This document shows, piece by piece, positions 1 to 6,681 of a stretch of DNA of 7,758 bases. The notes under the pieces are model-generated. The model was not told where the DNA came from and searched no databases. It saw only the letters and a program-made list of their open reading frames with translations. The stretch comes from Rhizobium sp. Q54 (lineage in GTDB: Bacteria > Pseudomonadota > Alphaproteobacteria > SMXS01): positions 1 through 7,758 of the forward strand of contig CAMBYA010000100.1 of NCBI GenBank assembly GCA_945872035.1, in the 5' to 3' direction. Within the stretch, counting starts at the first letter, position 1. Each line of letters opens with the position of its first letter. The position numbers were made by a program, and so were the translations under genes.

Positions 1-1
1 C

Positions 2-898
2 GGCGCGCCGCTCGACCGGCCGCCCACCACCCACCGCACTTCGAACGTGTGGATCAAGGTGGATGGCGAGAAAGCCGTCGCCGAGAGCTACGGCCTGGGC
101 TACCGCGACGAGGAGGACGAGGGCGGCCGCATGCAGCGGCTGATGGGTGGCCGCTACCTGGACACGCTGGAGCGGCGCGGCGGCGCCTGGAAGATCGCGC
201 ACCGTACTTTCGTTCTCGACTGGAACATCAACCTGCCGTGGTCCATGGACATGACGCGCCCGCAATATGTGGGCCTGCTGCTCGGCGGGCGCCGGGACAA
301 GGATCCGCCGACCCGGATGCTGGCCGAATGGGCGGCCCGGCACGCCGGCAAAGCCGCGGCCGCGCCGCCGGTGGCCGATCGGGCAGCCGCCATCGACAAG
401 GCGGTGTCGAAGCAGGCGCTGCACGAGCTCAACACCGCCTATTGCCGCGCCGCCGACCGTGCCGACGATGCGCTGATGCACAGCCTGTGGCATCCGGACG
501 CCAAGGTGTCCTACGGCGAGTATTCCGGCGGGTTCGAGGGCTTCTGCGACTACTGGGCCGGGGTGCGCGACCATTTCCAGCGCCTCACCCACCTGATCGG
601 CACGGACTATTACCAGATCACCGGCGACCGGGCGGTCGGCGAGACCCAGGTGGCGCGCATCGAGGTGCTGGAGCGCAAGTCCGGCCTGACCGACCGGATG
701 ATCGGCGGCCGCTTCCTCGACCGTTTCGAACGGCGCGACGGCGTCTGGAAGCTGTCCGGCCGCGCCTTCGTGCTGGACTGGAACGTCAACCGCCCGACCA
801 CGGCACAATGGGACAAGGGCGTTTTCGCCAGCCTGAAGCTGCGCGGCGCGCGCGCTCCCGACGATCTTGTGTACGCGCTGTGGAACGCCGCGCCCTGA
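2..898 (+). CDS. SnoaL-like (NTF2-fold) protein with two tandem domains, 5' partial
   Basis: The frame is open from the left edge, so the true start is outside; 298 residues are visible. A GTG at 47 is in frame but sits inside a conserved domain segment (THRTSN before it, VDGEKAVAES after it), so it is not the start. The visible part holds the C-terminal half of one SnoaL_4-type domain (about residues 10-80), an Ala/Pro-rich linker, and a complete second copy (about 137-265). The two copies share GGR(Y/F)LD, ERR.G.WK and FVLDWN.N.P; I count about 29 identities over 70 aligned residues. Copy 2 keeps the Asp-rich helix (AADRADDAL) and a THLIG histidine, positions that in dehydratases of this fold (scytalone dehydratase, BaiE) carry catalytic residues; that correspondence is inferred. 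Members include dehydratases, isomerases and non-enzymatic ligand binders, so the substrate is unknown. The stop lies 6 nt from the stop of the convergent hydrolase gene. The family call is fairly sure; the function is not. Confidence 0.85.
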   Translation, partial: GAPLDRPPTTHRTSNVWIKVDGEKAVAESYGLGYRDEEDEGGRMQRLMGGRYLDTLERRGGAWKIAHRTFVLDWNINLPWSMDMTRPQYVGLLLGGRRDKDPPTRMLAEWAARHAGKAAAAPPVADRAAAIDKAVSKQALHELNTAYCRAADRADDALMHSLWHPDAKVSYGEYSGGFEGFCDYWAGVRDHFQRLTHLIGTDYYQITGDRAVGETQVARIEVLERKSGLTDRMIGGRFLDRFERRDGVWKLSGRAFVLDWNVNRPTTAQWDKGVFASLKLRGARAPDDLVYALWNAAP

Positions 899-904
899 CC
901 GCGC

Positions 905-2464
905 CTACAGCCGCTGGATGCGGTCGGCGGGACCGCCCCTGGTCATGAACCGGGGCGGCTTCTGGTCCTGCAGGCACGCCGGCGGCGCCGGACTCGCCGG
1001 ATCGTCGAGGAACGCGTCGATGGCCGCCTTGGCGCAGGGGCTGACCGGGCTGGGCGAATGGCCCCGGTTGCGCAGCACGATGCGGTAGGCGCGCGTCAGG
1101 CCGGCGGCGGCGCCTTCGGCGAAAGCGGGCGGCGTCCTGGTGTCGTATGCGCCATTGATCAGCAGCGCCGGCACGTCGCTCGACACCGTCTTGCGGAACG
1201 CGGCGGGCGCCTTGCCCACCGGCCAGACGGTGCAGCTCACCCGCAACAGGGCGTCCGGCTCCATGCCGCGCAGCAGCGGATGGGCGTCGAGCGCGGTCTT
1301 CAGCGCGGCCTCGGTGTTGAACGGCACTTCCTCGCGGCACAGCGTCGACAGCAGCAGCGCGTTGGCGTCGGTGTGCCAGTAGGCGCTGAACAGAAATCTC
1401 GTGGCGACATGCGACAACAGTTTGGTGCCGCCCGCGGCGGCGTCGTTGATTACCCCGGGCAGGAACGGCACCCAGGTGCCCGAGACCAGCATGTATTCGA
1501 CGATCTGCAGGTAGAGCGCGTCGGTCAGCGGCACCTTCAGCACCTTCGGGCCGTCAGGCTGCTTCAGCGTCAGCATCACCGGCGCGGCGCGCAGCCGCTC
1601 GACCGCCGTCTTCATGTCGCCGGCGAGGTCCGGATAGGCGCCCGCGCACTGGCGCTGGGCGGCGCAGTCGGCATAGAGCAGGTCGAGCGATTTCTGCAGG
1701 TTGGGCAACAGGCTGACGATGGAGGGCACGTCGGGCGGGATCAGCGAATCCAGCACCGCCGCATGCACGCCTTCCCGATCGCGCCGCATCAGCTCCAGCG
1801 CCAGCCGGGTGCCGTAGGAGACGGCGTAGATCGACCAGGATTTCAGCCCGAGCGCGCGCCGCAGGTCGATCATGTCGGCCGCCGTCGCCGCCGTGTCATA
1901 GGCCGCCAGGTCGATGCCCGCCTTGGCGAAGCCGGCGCGGCAATCCTCGACCTGCCGGCGCACTTCCGCCTCCTGGGCGCCGGGCTCGTCCTTCAGCTTG
2001 TCGAGCGACAGCATCCATTCCACGTCGCTCAGCACCGGGCAGCGCAGCATGGGCTCCGCCAGTCCGCCCACTCCCCGGACATCGACCACCACGTGGTCGC
2101 GGTCGCGCGCCCATTCGGCCTCGTCGAGGAACCCTACCCAGCCCTTGATCTGGCCGTCGGTCTCGATGCCCGCCGGCTGGCCCGGGCCGCCCATCAGATG
2201 CAGCAGGGGCGGCTCGTCCAGCGGCGTCGACGGGCTGCGGAAGATGACCACGGGGAACCGGACGCTGCGGTTGCTCGGCGTGCCGCGGCTTTCCGGCGCG
2301 GCGAAGCGGTAGCACTCCACCACACGCGACGCGGGGACGGCGAACCAGCACTCGGCCGCCTCCAGCCGGCTTTCAGGCCGCTGCAGCGCGCGCCATCCCA
2401 GGATGCCCGCATAGGCGGCGGCCACGATCAGCGCTGCGATCATCAGGGTCCGCAACAGGCTCAA
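905..2464 (-). CDS. membrane-anchored alpha/beta hydrolase, peptidase S33 / TAP-like family
   Basis: A 519-residue protein with a hydrophobic N-terminal segment (residues 7-24) after MSLLRT, read as a signal anchor or signal peptide, so the enzyme probably acts outside the inner membrane. The alpha/beta-hydrolase core follows: an oxyanion-hole segment HLMGGPG (89-95), the nucleophile elbow YAVSYGTR with Ser216, and a C-terminal TAP-like region with Asp441 (NGAYDTRTPP) and His469 (NRGHS), giving a complete Ser-Asp-His triad. The family includes tripeptidyl and proline aminopeptidases and related esterases; the substrate cannot be read from sequence. The elbow has Ala214 where GxSxG has the first Gly. 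Several Cys (38, 51, 142, 175, 267, 273, 376, 411, 477, 497) could form disulfides in the periplasm. The start chosen is TTG at 2464, after an in-frame TGA that also ends mscS, with one codon between; this keeps Arg5 ahead of the hydrophobic stretch. The alternative is ATG at 2443 (M8), which leaves no positive residue there. It is the last gene of the minus-strand cluster. Confidence 0.88.
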   Translation of the reverse strand: MSLLRTLMIAALIVAAAYAGILGWRALQRPESRLEAAECWFAVPASRVVECYRFAAPESRGTPSNRSVRFPVVIFRSPSTPLDEPPLLHLMGGPGQPAGIETDGQIKGWVGFLDEAEWARDRDHVVVDVRGVGGLAEPMLRCPVLSDVEWMLSLDKLKDEPGAQEAEVRRQVEDCRAGFAKAGIDLAAYDTAATAADMIDLRRALGLKSWSIYAVSYGTRLALELMRRDREGVHAAVLDSLIPPDVPSIVSLLPNLQKSLDLLYADCAAQRQCAGAYPDLAGDMKTAVERLRAAPVMLTLKQPDGPKVLKVPLTDALYLQIVEYMLVSGTWVPFLPGVINDAAAGGTKLLSHVATRFLFSAYWHTDANALLLSTLCREEVPFNTEAALKTALDAHPLLRGMEPDALLRVSCTVWPVGKAPAAFRKTVSSDVPALLINGAYDTRTPPAFAEGAAAGLTRAYRIVLRNRGHSPSPVSPCAKAAIDAFLDDPASPAPPACLQDQKPPRFMTRGGPADRIQRL

Positions 2465-2467
2465 CGG

Positions 2468-3778
2468 TCACGTCTCGTCACGAAACAGGCCCTTGAGCCC
2501 CGGCGCGTCGACCACATGGACATCGTGCTGGTTGAACGGGAACTGGATCCCCGAGGCGTGGAACTTGTCCCAGATCTTCAGCCGCACCGCGCTCTGCACG
2601 TTGGTGACGCCGTTCTGCGGGTCCTCGATCCAGAACCGCAGCTCCAGCACTACGGCGCTGTCGCCGAAGTCGAGCAGCATGCACAGCGGCGCCGGCGTCT
2701 CCAGCACCCGCTCGGTCTCCCTGGCGGACTCGACGCAGAGCTGGCGCGCCAGGTTGATGTCGCTGTCGTAGCTGACCGGCACCTTCACGTGCTGGCGCAC
2801 CAGCCGGTTGGAGTGGGACCAGTTGACCACCGGCTGGGTGATCATATCCTCGTTGGGGATCAGGTGCTCGGTGCCGTCGCGGGTGATCACCGAGGTGTAG
2901 CGGGTCGCCAGCTTGTTGATCCAGCCATAGGTGCCCTGGATCTCGATGACGTCGCCCGGCTTGATCGACCGGTCCATCAGCAGGATGAAGCCGCTGAACA
3001 GGTTCGACGTCACCCGCTGCAGGCCGAAACCGATGGCGACCGCGAGCGCGCCGCCGAAAAAGGCGAAGATGGTCAGGTCGAGGCCGGCCGTGCCGAGGCC
3101 GACGACGATGGCGACGGCGACCAGCAGGAAGCGGGCGATCTTGGTCAGCAGCAGGCGCGCCGACGGCGTGAAGCTCTGCGACCGCGACAGCCGCTGCTCG
3201 ACGAACTGCGACGCGATCAGCGCCGCCCAGACGAAGATTACCAGGGCGAGCACCGCGATCAGCACGCTGCGCAGCGACAGCACCTTGCCCTTGCCCATGG
3301 GGATCGCCGCGTGCTCCAGCAGGATCATGGTCTGGTCGAGGATGCCCAGGATGTTGAGCGCGGCCACGCTCCAGGCCACGACGGCGATCAGCCGCGCCAT
3401 CACCGGGTTGCGCACCGGCGCGGTGAACAGGCGGATCAGCAGCCAGGCGGCCAGCAGGTTGACGCTGATCCTGAGCGGCACGGTGTCCAGCCGAAGTTCC
3501 TTGGCGAGCTGCAGCAGGATGAACTGCAACACCAGCCAGATCGCCGGCGTGACCAGCAGCAGCATGACGCCGCGGGTGCGCTCGGCGGCGGCTGCCTGCA
3601 TCGGCTTGGCCGCGATCCACCGCTTGAGCGGCCGGGCAAGCAGCCGGGCGATGAGGAAGGTAAGGGCGATGGCGAGCAGCTGGCCCAGCGTCGCCAGCGT
3701 CAGCACATGCGCGACCGTCCAGTCCACGGCCTGGCCGAGCCAGGCCTCGATGTCGCGGATGGTGCGGGACAGGTCCAT
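2468..3778 (-). CDS. MscS-family mechanosensitive ion channel
   Basis: A 436-residue integral membrane protein. Hydrophobic segments lie at roughly 27-48, 72-92, 103-121, 128-149, 170-190 and 208-229, followed by the conserved pore-lining helix and its kink (GLDLTIFAFFGG then ALAVAIGFGLQ, 232-254; NLFSGFILLMDR, 259-270). The MscS beta domain follows (SIKPGDVIEI at 271-280, GTEHLIPNE at 302-310, VVNWSHSNRLVR at 317-328) and then an alpha/beta C-terminal domain. Such channels open under membrane tension and release solutes during hypoosmotic shock. It is longer than E. coli MscS (286 aa) because of extra N-terminal helices, as in YbdG/YnaI-like or MscK-like members; the exact subfamily is not assigned. 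The start is ATG at 3778, where the protein-like sequence begins (MDLSRTIRD). The frame is open further upstream, but that part is a low-complexity Arg-rich shadow that would overlap tadA. No strong Shine-Dalgarno is seen. It lies 50 nt downstream of tadA and 3 nt upstream of the hydrolase. Confidence 0.93.
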   Translation of the reverse strand: MDLSRTIRDIEAWLGQAVDWTVAHVLTLATLGQLLAIALTFLIARLLARPLKRWIAAKPMQAAAAERTRGVMLLLVTPAIWLVLQFILLQLAKELRLDTVPLRISVNLLAAWLLIRLFTAPVRNPVMARLIAVVAWSVAALNILGILDQTMILLEHAAIPMGKGKVLSLRSVLIAVLALVIFVWAALIASQFVEQRLSRSQSFTPSARLLLTKIARFLLVAVAIVVGLGTAGLDLTIFAFFGGALAVAIGFGLQRVTSNLFSGFILLMDRSIKPGDVIEIQGTYGWINKLATRYTSVITRDGTEHLIPNEDMITQPVVNWSHSNRLVRQHVKVPVSYDSDINLARQLCVESARETERVLETPAPLCMLLDFGDSAVVLELRFWIEDPQNGVTNVQSAVRLKIWDKFHASGIQFPFNQHDVHVVDAPGLKGLFRDET

Positions 3779-3801
3779 GGCGGCAAATCTTAGAGGGGAT
3801 T

Positions 3802-3825
3802 GGCGGAAAGCGGAATCGCTTTGCC
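3802..3825 (-). other. stem-loop between tadA and mscS
   Basis: Read on the minus strand, the 50-nt gap holds GGC-AAAGCG, loop ATTC, CGCTTT, a 2-nt CC bulge, then GCC: a 9-bp stem starting 3 nt after the tadA stop. No T-tract follows on the minus strand, so it is not a classical intrinsic terminator. It could be an mRNA-stabilising or processing hairpin, or a weak attenuator between tadA and mscS. The structure is read from sequence; any role is inferred. Confidence 0.45.
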
Positions 3826-3828
3826 GTA

Positions 3829-4275
3829 TCAGCGCCGCGCGGCGAAGAAATCCTTCAGCAGGCGGGCGGCGTCGCCCTCGCCGATGCCGCCATAAACCTC
3901 GGGTGCGTGGTGGCAGGTAGGCTGGCCGAAGATGCGCGGCCCGTGGTCGACGCCGCCGCCCTTGGGATCGGCCGCGCCGTAATACACCCGGCGGATACGC
4001 GCGAACGCCATGGCCTGCGCGCACATCGGGCACGGCTCCAGGGTCACGTAGAGGTCGCACCCGGTCAGCCGTTCGCTGCCGAGCGCTTTTGCTCCGGCGC
4101 GGATCACCTGCAGCTCGGCGTGGGCGGTCGGGTCGCGCAGTTCGACGATGCGATTGCCATCCCGCGCCAGCACCGCGCCGCCCGGTCCGACGAGCACCGC
4201 GCCCACGGGCACTTCGCCGCGCGCGGCGGCGTCCGCGGCTTCTTCCAGCGCCATCTGCATGAAGGGGTTGCGCAT
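3829..4275 (-). CDS. tadA: tRNA-specific adenosine deaminase TadA
   Basis: A cytidine-deaminase-fold zinc enzyme that converts adenosine-34 in the anticodon wobble position of tRNA-Arg(ACG) to inosine; normally essential and dimeric. Numbered from the chosen start, the 148-residue protein has PVGAVLV (23-29), the catalytic HAE motif with zinc ligand His52 and proton shuttle Glu54 (DPTAHAEL), and the PCPMC zinc motif with Cys82 and Cys85. A typical TadA C-terminal part follows (ARIRRVYYGAADPKGGG). The start chosen is ATG at 4275 (MRNPFMQMALEEA), which matches the usual few residues before the first helix. ATG at 4287 (4 residues longer) and TTG at 4311 are alternatives; none has a clear Shine-Dalgarno. 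It is the first gene of the minus-strand cluster and is divergent from the transaldolase-family gene. The TadA call is secure; the exact start is not. Confidence 0.94.
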   Translation of the reverse strand: MRNPFMQMALEEAADAAARGEVPVGAVLVGPGGAVLARDGNRIVELRDPTAHAELQVIRAGAKALGSERLTGCDLYVTLEPCPMCAQAMAFARIRRVYYGAADPKGGGVDHGPRIFGQPTCHHAPEVYGGIGEGDAARLLKDFFAARR

Positions 4276-4361
4276 GGCCGGGACCATGGGCAAAGCGGCC
4301 GGAAGCGTCAAGCAGCGGCTTCAGGCGCGGGTGGATGCCCCGGTCGGTCGAGCGTTCCCGT

Positions 4362-4390
4362 TTGTCTCCGATGCGTAACGATCCTCTACC
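4362..4390 (+). promoter_or_regulatory. possible sigma-70-type promoter for the transaldolase-family gene
   Basis: TTGTCT at 4362-4367 and TCTACC at 4385-4390 are separated by 17 nt in the divergent region between tadA and the transaldolase-family gene. The -35 matches 4 of 6 consensus bases, the -10 only 3. A 7-bp inverted repeat (TTGTCTC at 4362-4368, GAGACAA at 4430-4436) brackets the region and could be an operator or chance. Weak prediction. Confidence 0.22.
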
Positions 4391-4476
4391 CGCGCGGCGG
4401 CGAATCCGCTAGGGTTCTGGCGTGAAAGCGAGACAAGGCGACGATCGCCGGTGGGCGGTCGGCGCCGAATTGCGCC

Positions 4477-4483
4477 AAGGGGG
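4477..4483 (+). promoter_or_regulatory. strong ribosome binding site deciding the transaldolase-family start
   Basis: AAGGGGG lies 4 nt before ATG 4488. It favours this ATG over the in-frame GTG at 4422, whose extra 22 residues (Arg/Gln-rich) have no counterpart at the conserved family N-terminus, where LxxDTA is normally within the first residues. Confidence 0.7.
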
Positions 4484-4487
4484 TTTC

Positions 4488-5159
4488 ATGCTGCTCGTTG
4501 ATACGGCAGACCGGCATGCCATTGCCCGGTGGGCCAGGTTTCCCGGTGTGTCCGGCTTTACCACCAATCCAATGCTGATGGCGCGTTCCGCCGGCGTCGA
4601 GAGCTTGTCGGCGCGGGAGTACCTCGCAGCGGGCGTCGAGCTGTGCGGCATCGCCAACGAGACCGAGACGGTCACGGATTTCATGCTCCAGGGAATCGGC
4701 GCGCCGCGCCAGATCATGGCGCAGGCGGAAGCCTATCTGCATGCTGTCCGCGATCCCGCGGCCAAGCGACTCTGGATCAAGCTGCCGCCCACCCGCGACG
4801 CGCTGTCCTGCTGCCCCGTGCTGCACCGGCTGGGCTGCAAGACCCTGGTGACCGCCGTGTTCACCGCCGCGCAGGCTTACCTGGCCATGAAGGCCGGCGC
4901 CGACGGCGTCGCCGTCTATCTGGGCCGCATGCGCAAGCAGCACGAACAGTGGCAGGCGCCCATGCAGGCCATCGCCGACGTGATCGGCGCGGCAGGCGGC
5001 ACGCTGCTGCTGGCCAGCTTCCCGGACCTGGACACGGTCGAGCGTGGCATGCCTTACAGCCAGGACCTGACGGTGCCGCCGCAGGTGCTGGAAGCCATGC
5101 TGGACTCGGATATGTCCGCCAGCGCGATCGAGGATTTCAACGCCAGGGTCTCGGGTTGA
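4488..5159 (+). CDS. transaldolase-family protein (FSA/TalC-like size), divergent
   Basis: A 223-residue single-domain protein, the size of fructose-6-phosphate aldolase / short transaldolases (about 215-225 aa; TIM barrel, class I Schiff-base chemistry). Visible family features are: LLVDTAD (Asp5), GFTTNPML (23-30, with Asn27), LWIKLPPT with the likely Schiff-base Lys98, VTAVFTAAQAYLAMKAGAD (121-139), VYLGRM (143-148, Arg147), LLASF (173-177, Ser177), and a C-terminal LTVPPQVLEAML. Differences from characterised members, recalled from memory, are: the strand that usually carries a Gln or Glu near the active site reads ELCGIANETE; the Gly-rich stretch after GR(I/V) is replaced by RKQHEQWQ; and ASF is followed by PDL rather than a basic residue. 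It may therefore use another substrate or be a family member of altered activity. Start ATG 4488 is set by the preceding Shine-Dalgarno. It is flanked upstream by divergent tadA, with a 202-nt gap to the next gene. Confidence 0.82.
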   Translation: MLLVDTADRHAIARWARFPGVSGFTTNPMLMARSAGVESLSAREYLAAGVELCGIANETETVTDFMLQGIGAPRQIMAQAEAYLHAVRDPAAKRLWIKLPPTRDALSCCPVLHRLGCKTLVTAVFTAAQAYLAMKAGADGVAVYLGRMRKQHEQWQAPMQAIADVIGAAGGTLLLASFPDLDTVERGMPYSQDLTVPPQVLEAMLDSDMSASAIEDFNARVSG

Positions 5160-5310
5160 CGCGGCCATCGTGACCATCGCGCCCCTTGAGCGACGGGGAC
5201 GGCTGCGGGCAGCAGCGATGTTATTGTCGCATGCCCTTCAGATCCTTGGGTTCGTGGACGGCCCGGCCTTTGGCGCGGCCGATCCCAACAGCCTGTTCAT
5301 GACGCTTGAT

Positions 5311-5337
5311 CTGCGGGAAAGCTGATTTCCCCGGCAG
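5311..5337. other. stem-loop upstream of the pseudouridine synthase gene
   Basis: CTGC-GGGAAA, loop GCTGA, TTTCCC, a 2-nt CG bulge, then GCAG forms a 10-bp stem ending 24 nt before ATG 5362. No T-run follows on either strand. It could act as a rho-independent-like end for the transaldolase-family transcript or as a 5' leader structure of the next gene. The rest of 5160-5361 shows no convincing gene: a 35-codon ORF (5218-5325, +) and short minus-strand frames lack supporting signals. Confidence 0.4.
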
Positions 5338-5361
5338 CCGATCCGCACTATGGTGCGCGGC

Positions 5362-6120
5362 ATGAGCGAAAAGACCGGTGAGACCAAGGACGGCGAGCGG
5401 ATCGCCAAGGTGCTGGCGCGGGCGGGCGTCGCCTCTCGGCGCGGGGCCGAGGCGATGATCGAGGCCGGGCGCGTCGCGGTCGACGGCAAGACGCTGCACA
5501 GCCCCGCGCTCAACGTCACGCCGGGACAGGTCATTACCGTCGATGGCAAGCCCATCGGCGCGGCCGAGTCGACGCGGCTGTGGCTTTACCACAAGCCGCC
5601 GGGGCTGCTGACGACCCACAGCGATCCCAAGGGCCGCAACACGGTGTTCGAGAACCTGCCCAAGGAATTGCCCCGGGTTATCTCCATCGGCCGGCTCGAT
5701 ATCAACTCGGAAGGGCTGCTGCTGCTGACCAATGACGGCGAACTGGCGCGGCACCTGGAGAGCCCCAAGACCGGCTGGAAGCGCAAGTACCGCGCCCGCG
5801 CCTGGGGCGAGCCCGACGAGAAGCGGCTGGAGCAACTGCGCAAGGGCGTTGTGGTCGACGGCATCAAATACGCGCCAGCCGACGTCGAGGTGGAAAGCCG
5901 CAAGGCGTCGAACACCTGGATCGCCGTCGGCATCCGCGAAGGCAAGAACCGCGAGGTCCGCAAGCTGCTGGAGCATGCCGGCCTGCAGGTCAGCCGGCTG
6001 ATCCGCGTCGCCTACGGCCCGTTCCAGCTCGGCGCCCTCGAGCGCGGCGAGGTGCGCGAGGTGACCCGGCCCGTGCTGCGCACCCAGCTCGGCGCGGCGT
6101 ATCAGCTCAAGGCCAAGTAG
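5362..6120 (+). CDS. rluB: RluB/RluE-type rRNA pseudouridine synthase
   Basis: A 252-residue cytoplasmic enzyme. An N-terminal S4 RNA-binding domain (about 12-58: ERIAKVLARAGVASRR, then AGRVAVDGK) precedes a RsuA/RluB-type synthase domain (about 72-245). The catalytic Asp113 lies in SIGRLDINSEGLLLLTNDG, KRKYRARAWG is at 140-149, and GIREGKNREVRKLLEHAGL (190-208) is the family's C-terminal signature. E. coli RluB modifies U2605 of 23S rRNA; RsuA, RluE and RluF are relatives with other targets, so the exact uridine is inferred. ATG 5362 is preferred (MSEKTGETKDGERIAKV); ATG 5350, 4 codons upstream, is also possible. Neither has a Shine-Dalgarno, and a CACTAT at 5346-5351 could be a -10 of a nearly leaderless transcript. 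The stop is 1 nt before the rsmD start, indicating one operon of two rRNA-modifying enzymes. Confidence 0.92.
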   Translation: MSEKTGETKDGERIAKVLARAGVASRRGAEAMIEAGRVAVDGKTLHSPALNVTPGQVITVDGKPIGAAESTRLWLYHKPPGLLTTHSDPKGRNTVFENLPKELPRVISIGRLDINSEGLLLLTNDGELARHLESPKTGWKRKYRARAWGEPDEKRLEQLRKGVVVDGIKYAPADVEVESRKASNTWIAVGIREGKNREVRKLLEHAGLQVSRLIRVAYGPFQLGALERGEVREVTRPVLRTQLGAAYQLKAK

Positions 6121-6121
6121 C

Positions 6122-6673
6122 ATGAGAATAGTCGGCGGCCGGTATCGCGGGCTCCGGCTGGCGGCGCCGGCCGACGACAAGGTGCGGCCGACCACGGACC
6201 GGGTCCGCGAATCCCTGTTCAACATCCTGGCGCATCGCAATCCGCCGGTGCTGGACGGCGCCGTGGTGCTCGACCTGTTCGCCGGCACCGGCGCGCTGGG
6301 GCTGGAGGCCCTGTCGCGCGGCGCGGCCCGCGCGGTCTTCGTCGACCAGGATCCTCGCTCGCTGGCGCTGGTGCGCGCCAACGTGACGGCGCTCAAGGCC
6401 GAGGCCCTGTGCGACATCGTCCGCGCCGACGCGACGCGCCTGCCGCCGCGGCGCCTGGCCGCGACCCTTGCCTTCCTCGACGCGCCCTATGGCAAGTCGC
6501 TGATCGTCCCGGCGCTCGCCGCCGCGGCTGGCGGCGGCTGGCTCGCCGATGGCGCGTTGGTGGTCATCGAACTGCCGGCGGAGGAGAATCCGGCCTTTCC
6601 AGAGGGTTTTCGGGAAGTCGACGACCGCCGCTACGGCGCCACCCGGATAATTTGTACCCAATACGAAACCTGA
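6122..6673 (+). CDS. rsmD: 16S rRNA (guanine(966)-N(2))-methyltransferase RsmD
   Basis: A 183-residue SAM-dependent methyltransferase that methylates G966 of 16S rRNA in the 30S subunit. It starts MRIVGGRYRG, followed by the RsmD-specific RPTTDRVRESLFNIL (22-36), SAM-binding motif I VLDLFAGTGALGLEALSRG (49-67), VFVDQDP (72-78, the acidic ribose-binding strand), and motif IV as FLDAPYG (118-124). Motif IV is usually DPPY in this family; here it is DAPY. Length is close to the usual 180-200. ATG 6122 is 1 nt after the upstream stop, and an AAGG at 6109-6112 inside the end of rluB gives a ribosome binding site with a 9-nt spacer, consistent with translational coupling. Confidence 0.95.
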   Translation: MRIVGGRYRGLRLAAPADDKVRPTTDRVRESLFNILAHRNPPVLDGAVVLDLFAGTGALGLEALSRGAARAVFVDQDPRSLALVRANVTALKAEALCDIVRADATRLPPRRLAATLAFLDAPYGKSLIVPALAAAAGGGWLADGALVVIELPAEENPAFPEGFREVDDRRYGATRIICTQYET

Positions 6674-6681
6674 GACCCCTA

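Noticed and set aside
1058..3793. A very long (911-codon) plus-strand open frame antisense to the hydrolase and MscS genes.
   Set aside because: Its product is dominated by Gln, Arg, His, Asp and Gly with no domain, and it mirrors codon bias of two well-recognised minus-strand genes. GC-rich DNA commonly leaves such antisense frames open; it is a likely source of misannotation.
3779..4060. N-terminal extension of the MscS frame up to 4060.
   Set aside because: The extension is Arg/Pro-rich shadow sequence overlapping tadA; channel-like sequence starts at ATG 3778.
4386..5177. A 263-codon minus-strand frame antisense to the transaldolase-family gene.
   Set aside because: No family resemblance, His/Gln/Arg-rich composition, and the plus strand carries clear motifs and a strong ribosome binding site.
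5163..5220. Possible terminator for the transaldolase-family gene (CCCC..GGGG and GCTG..CAGC short stems).
   Set aside because: Stems are only 4 bp and no T-run follows.
5218..5325. A 35-codon plus-strand ORF starting MLLSHALQILG.
   Set aside because: No Shine-Dalgarno, no recognisable motif, and it runs into the stem-loop at 5311; too weak to call.
5221..6417. A 398-codon minus-strand open frame antisense to the pseudouridine synthase and rsmD genes.
   Set aside because: Low-complexity Ala/Arg/Gln/Leu composition and overlap with two strongly supported genes. Its C-terminal 35 codons, outside those genes, look like a small basic protein (ending KDLKGMRQ) but have no ATG, GTG or TTG start of their own nearby.
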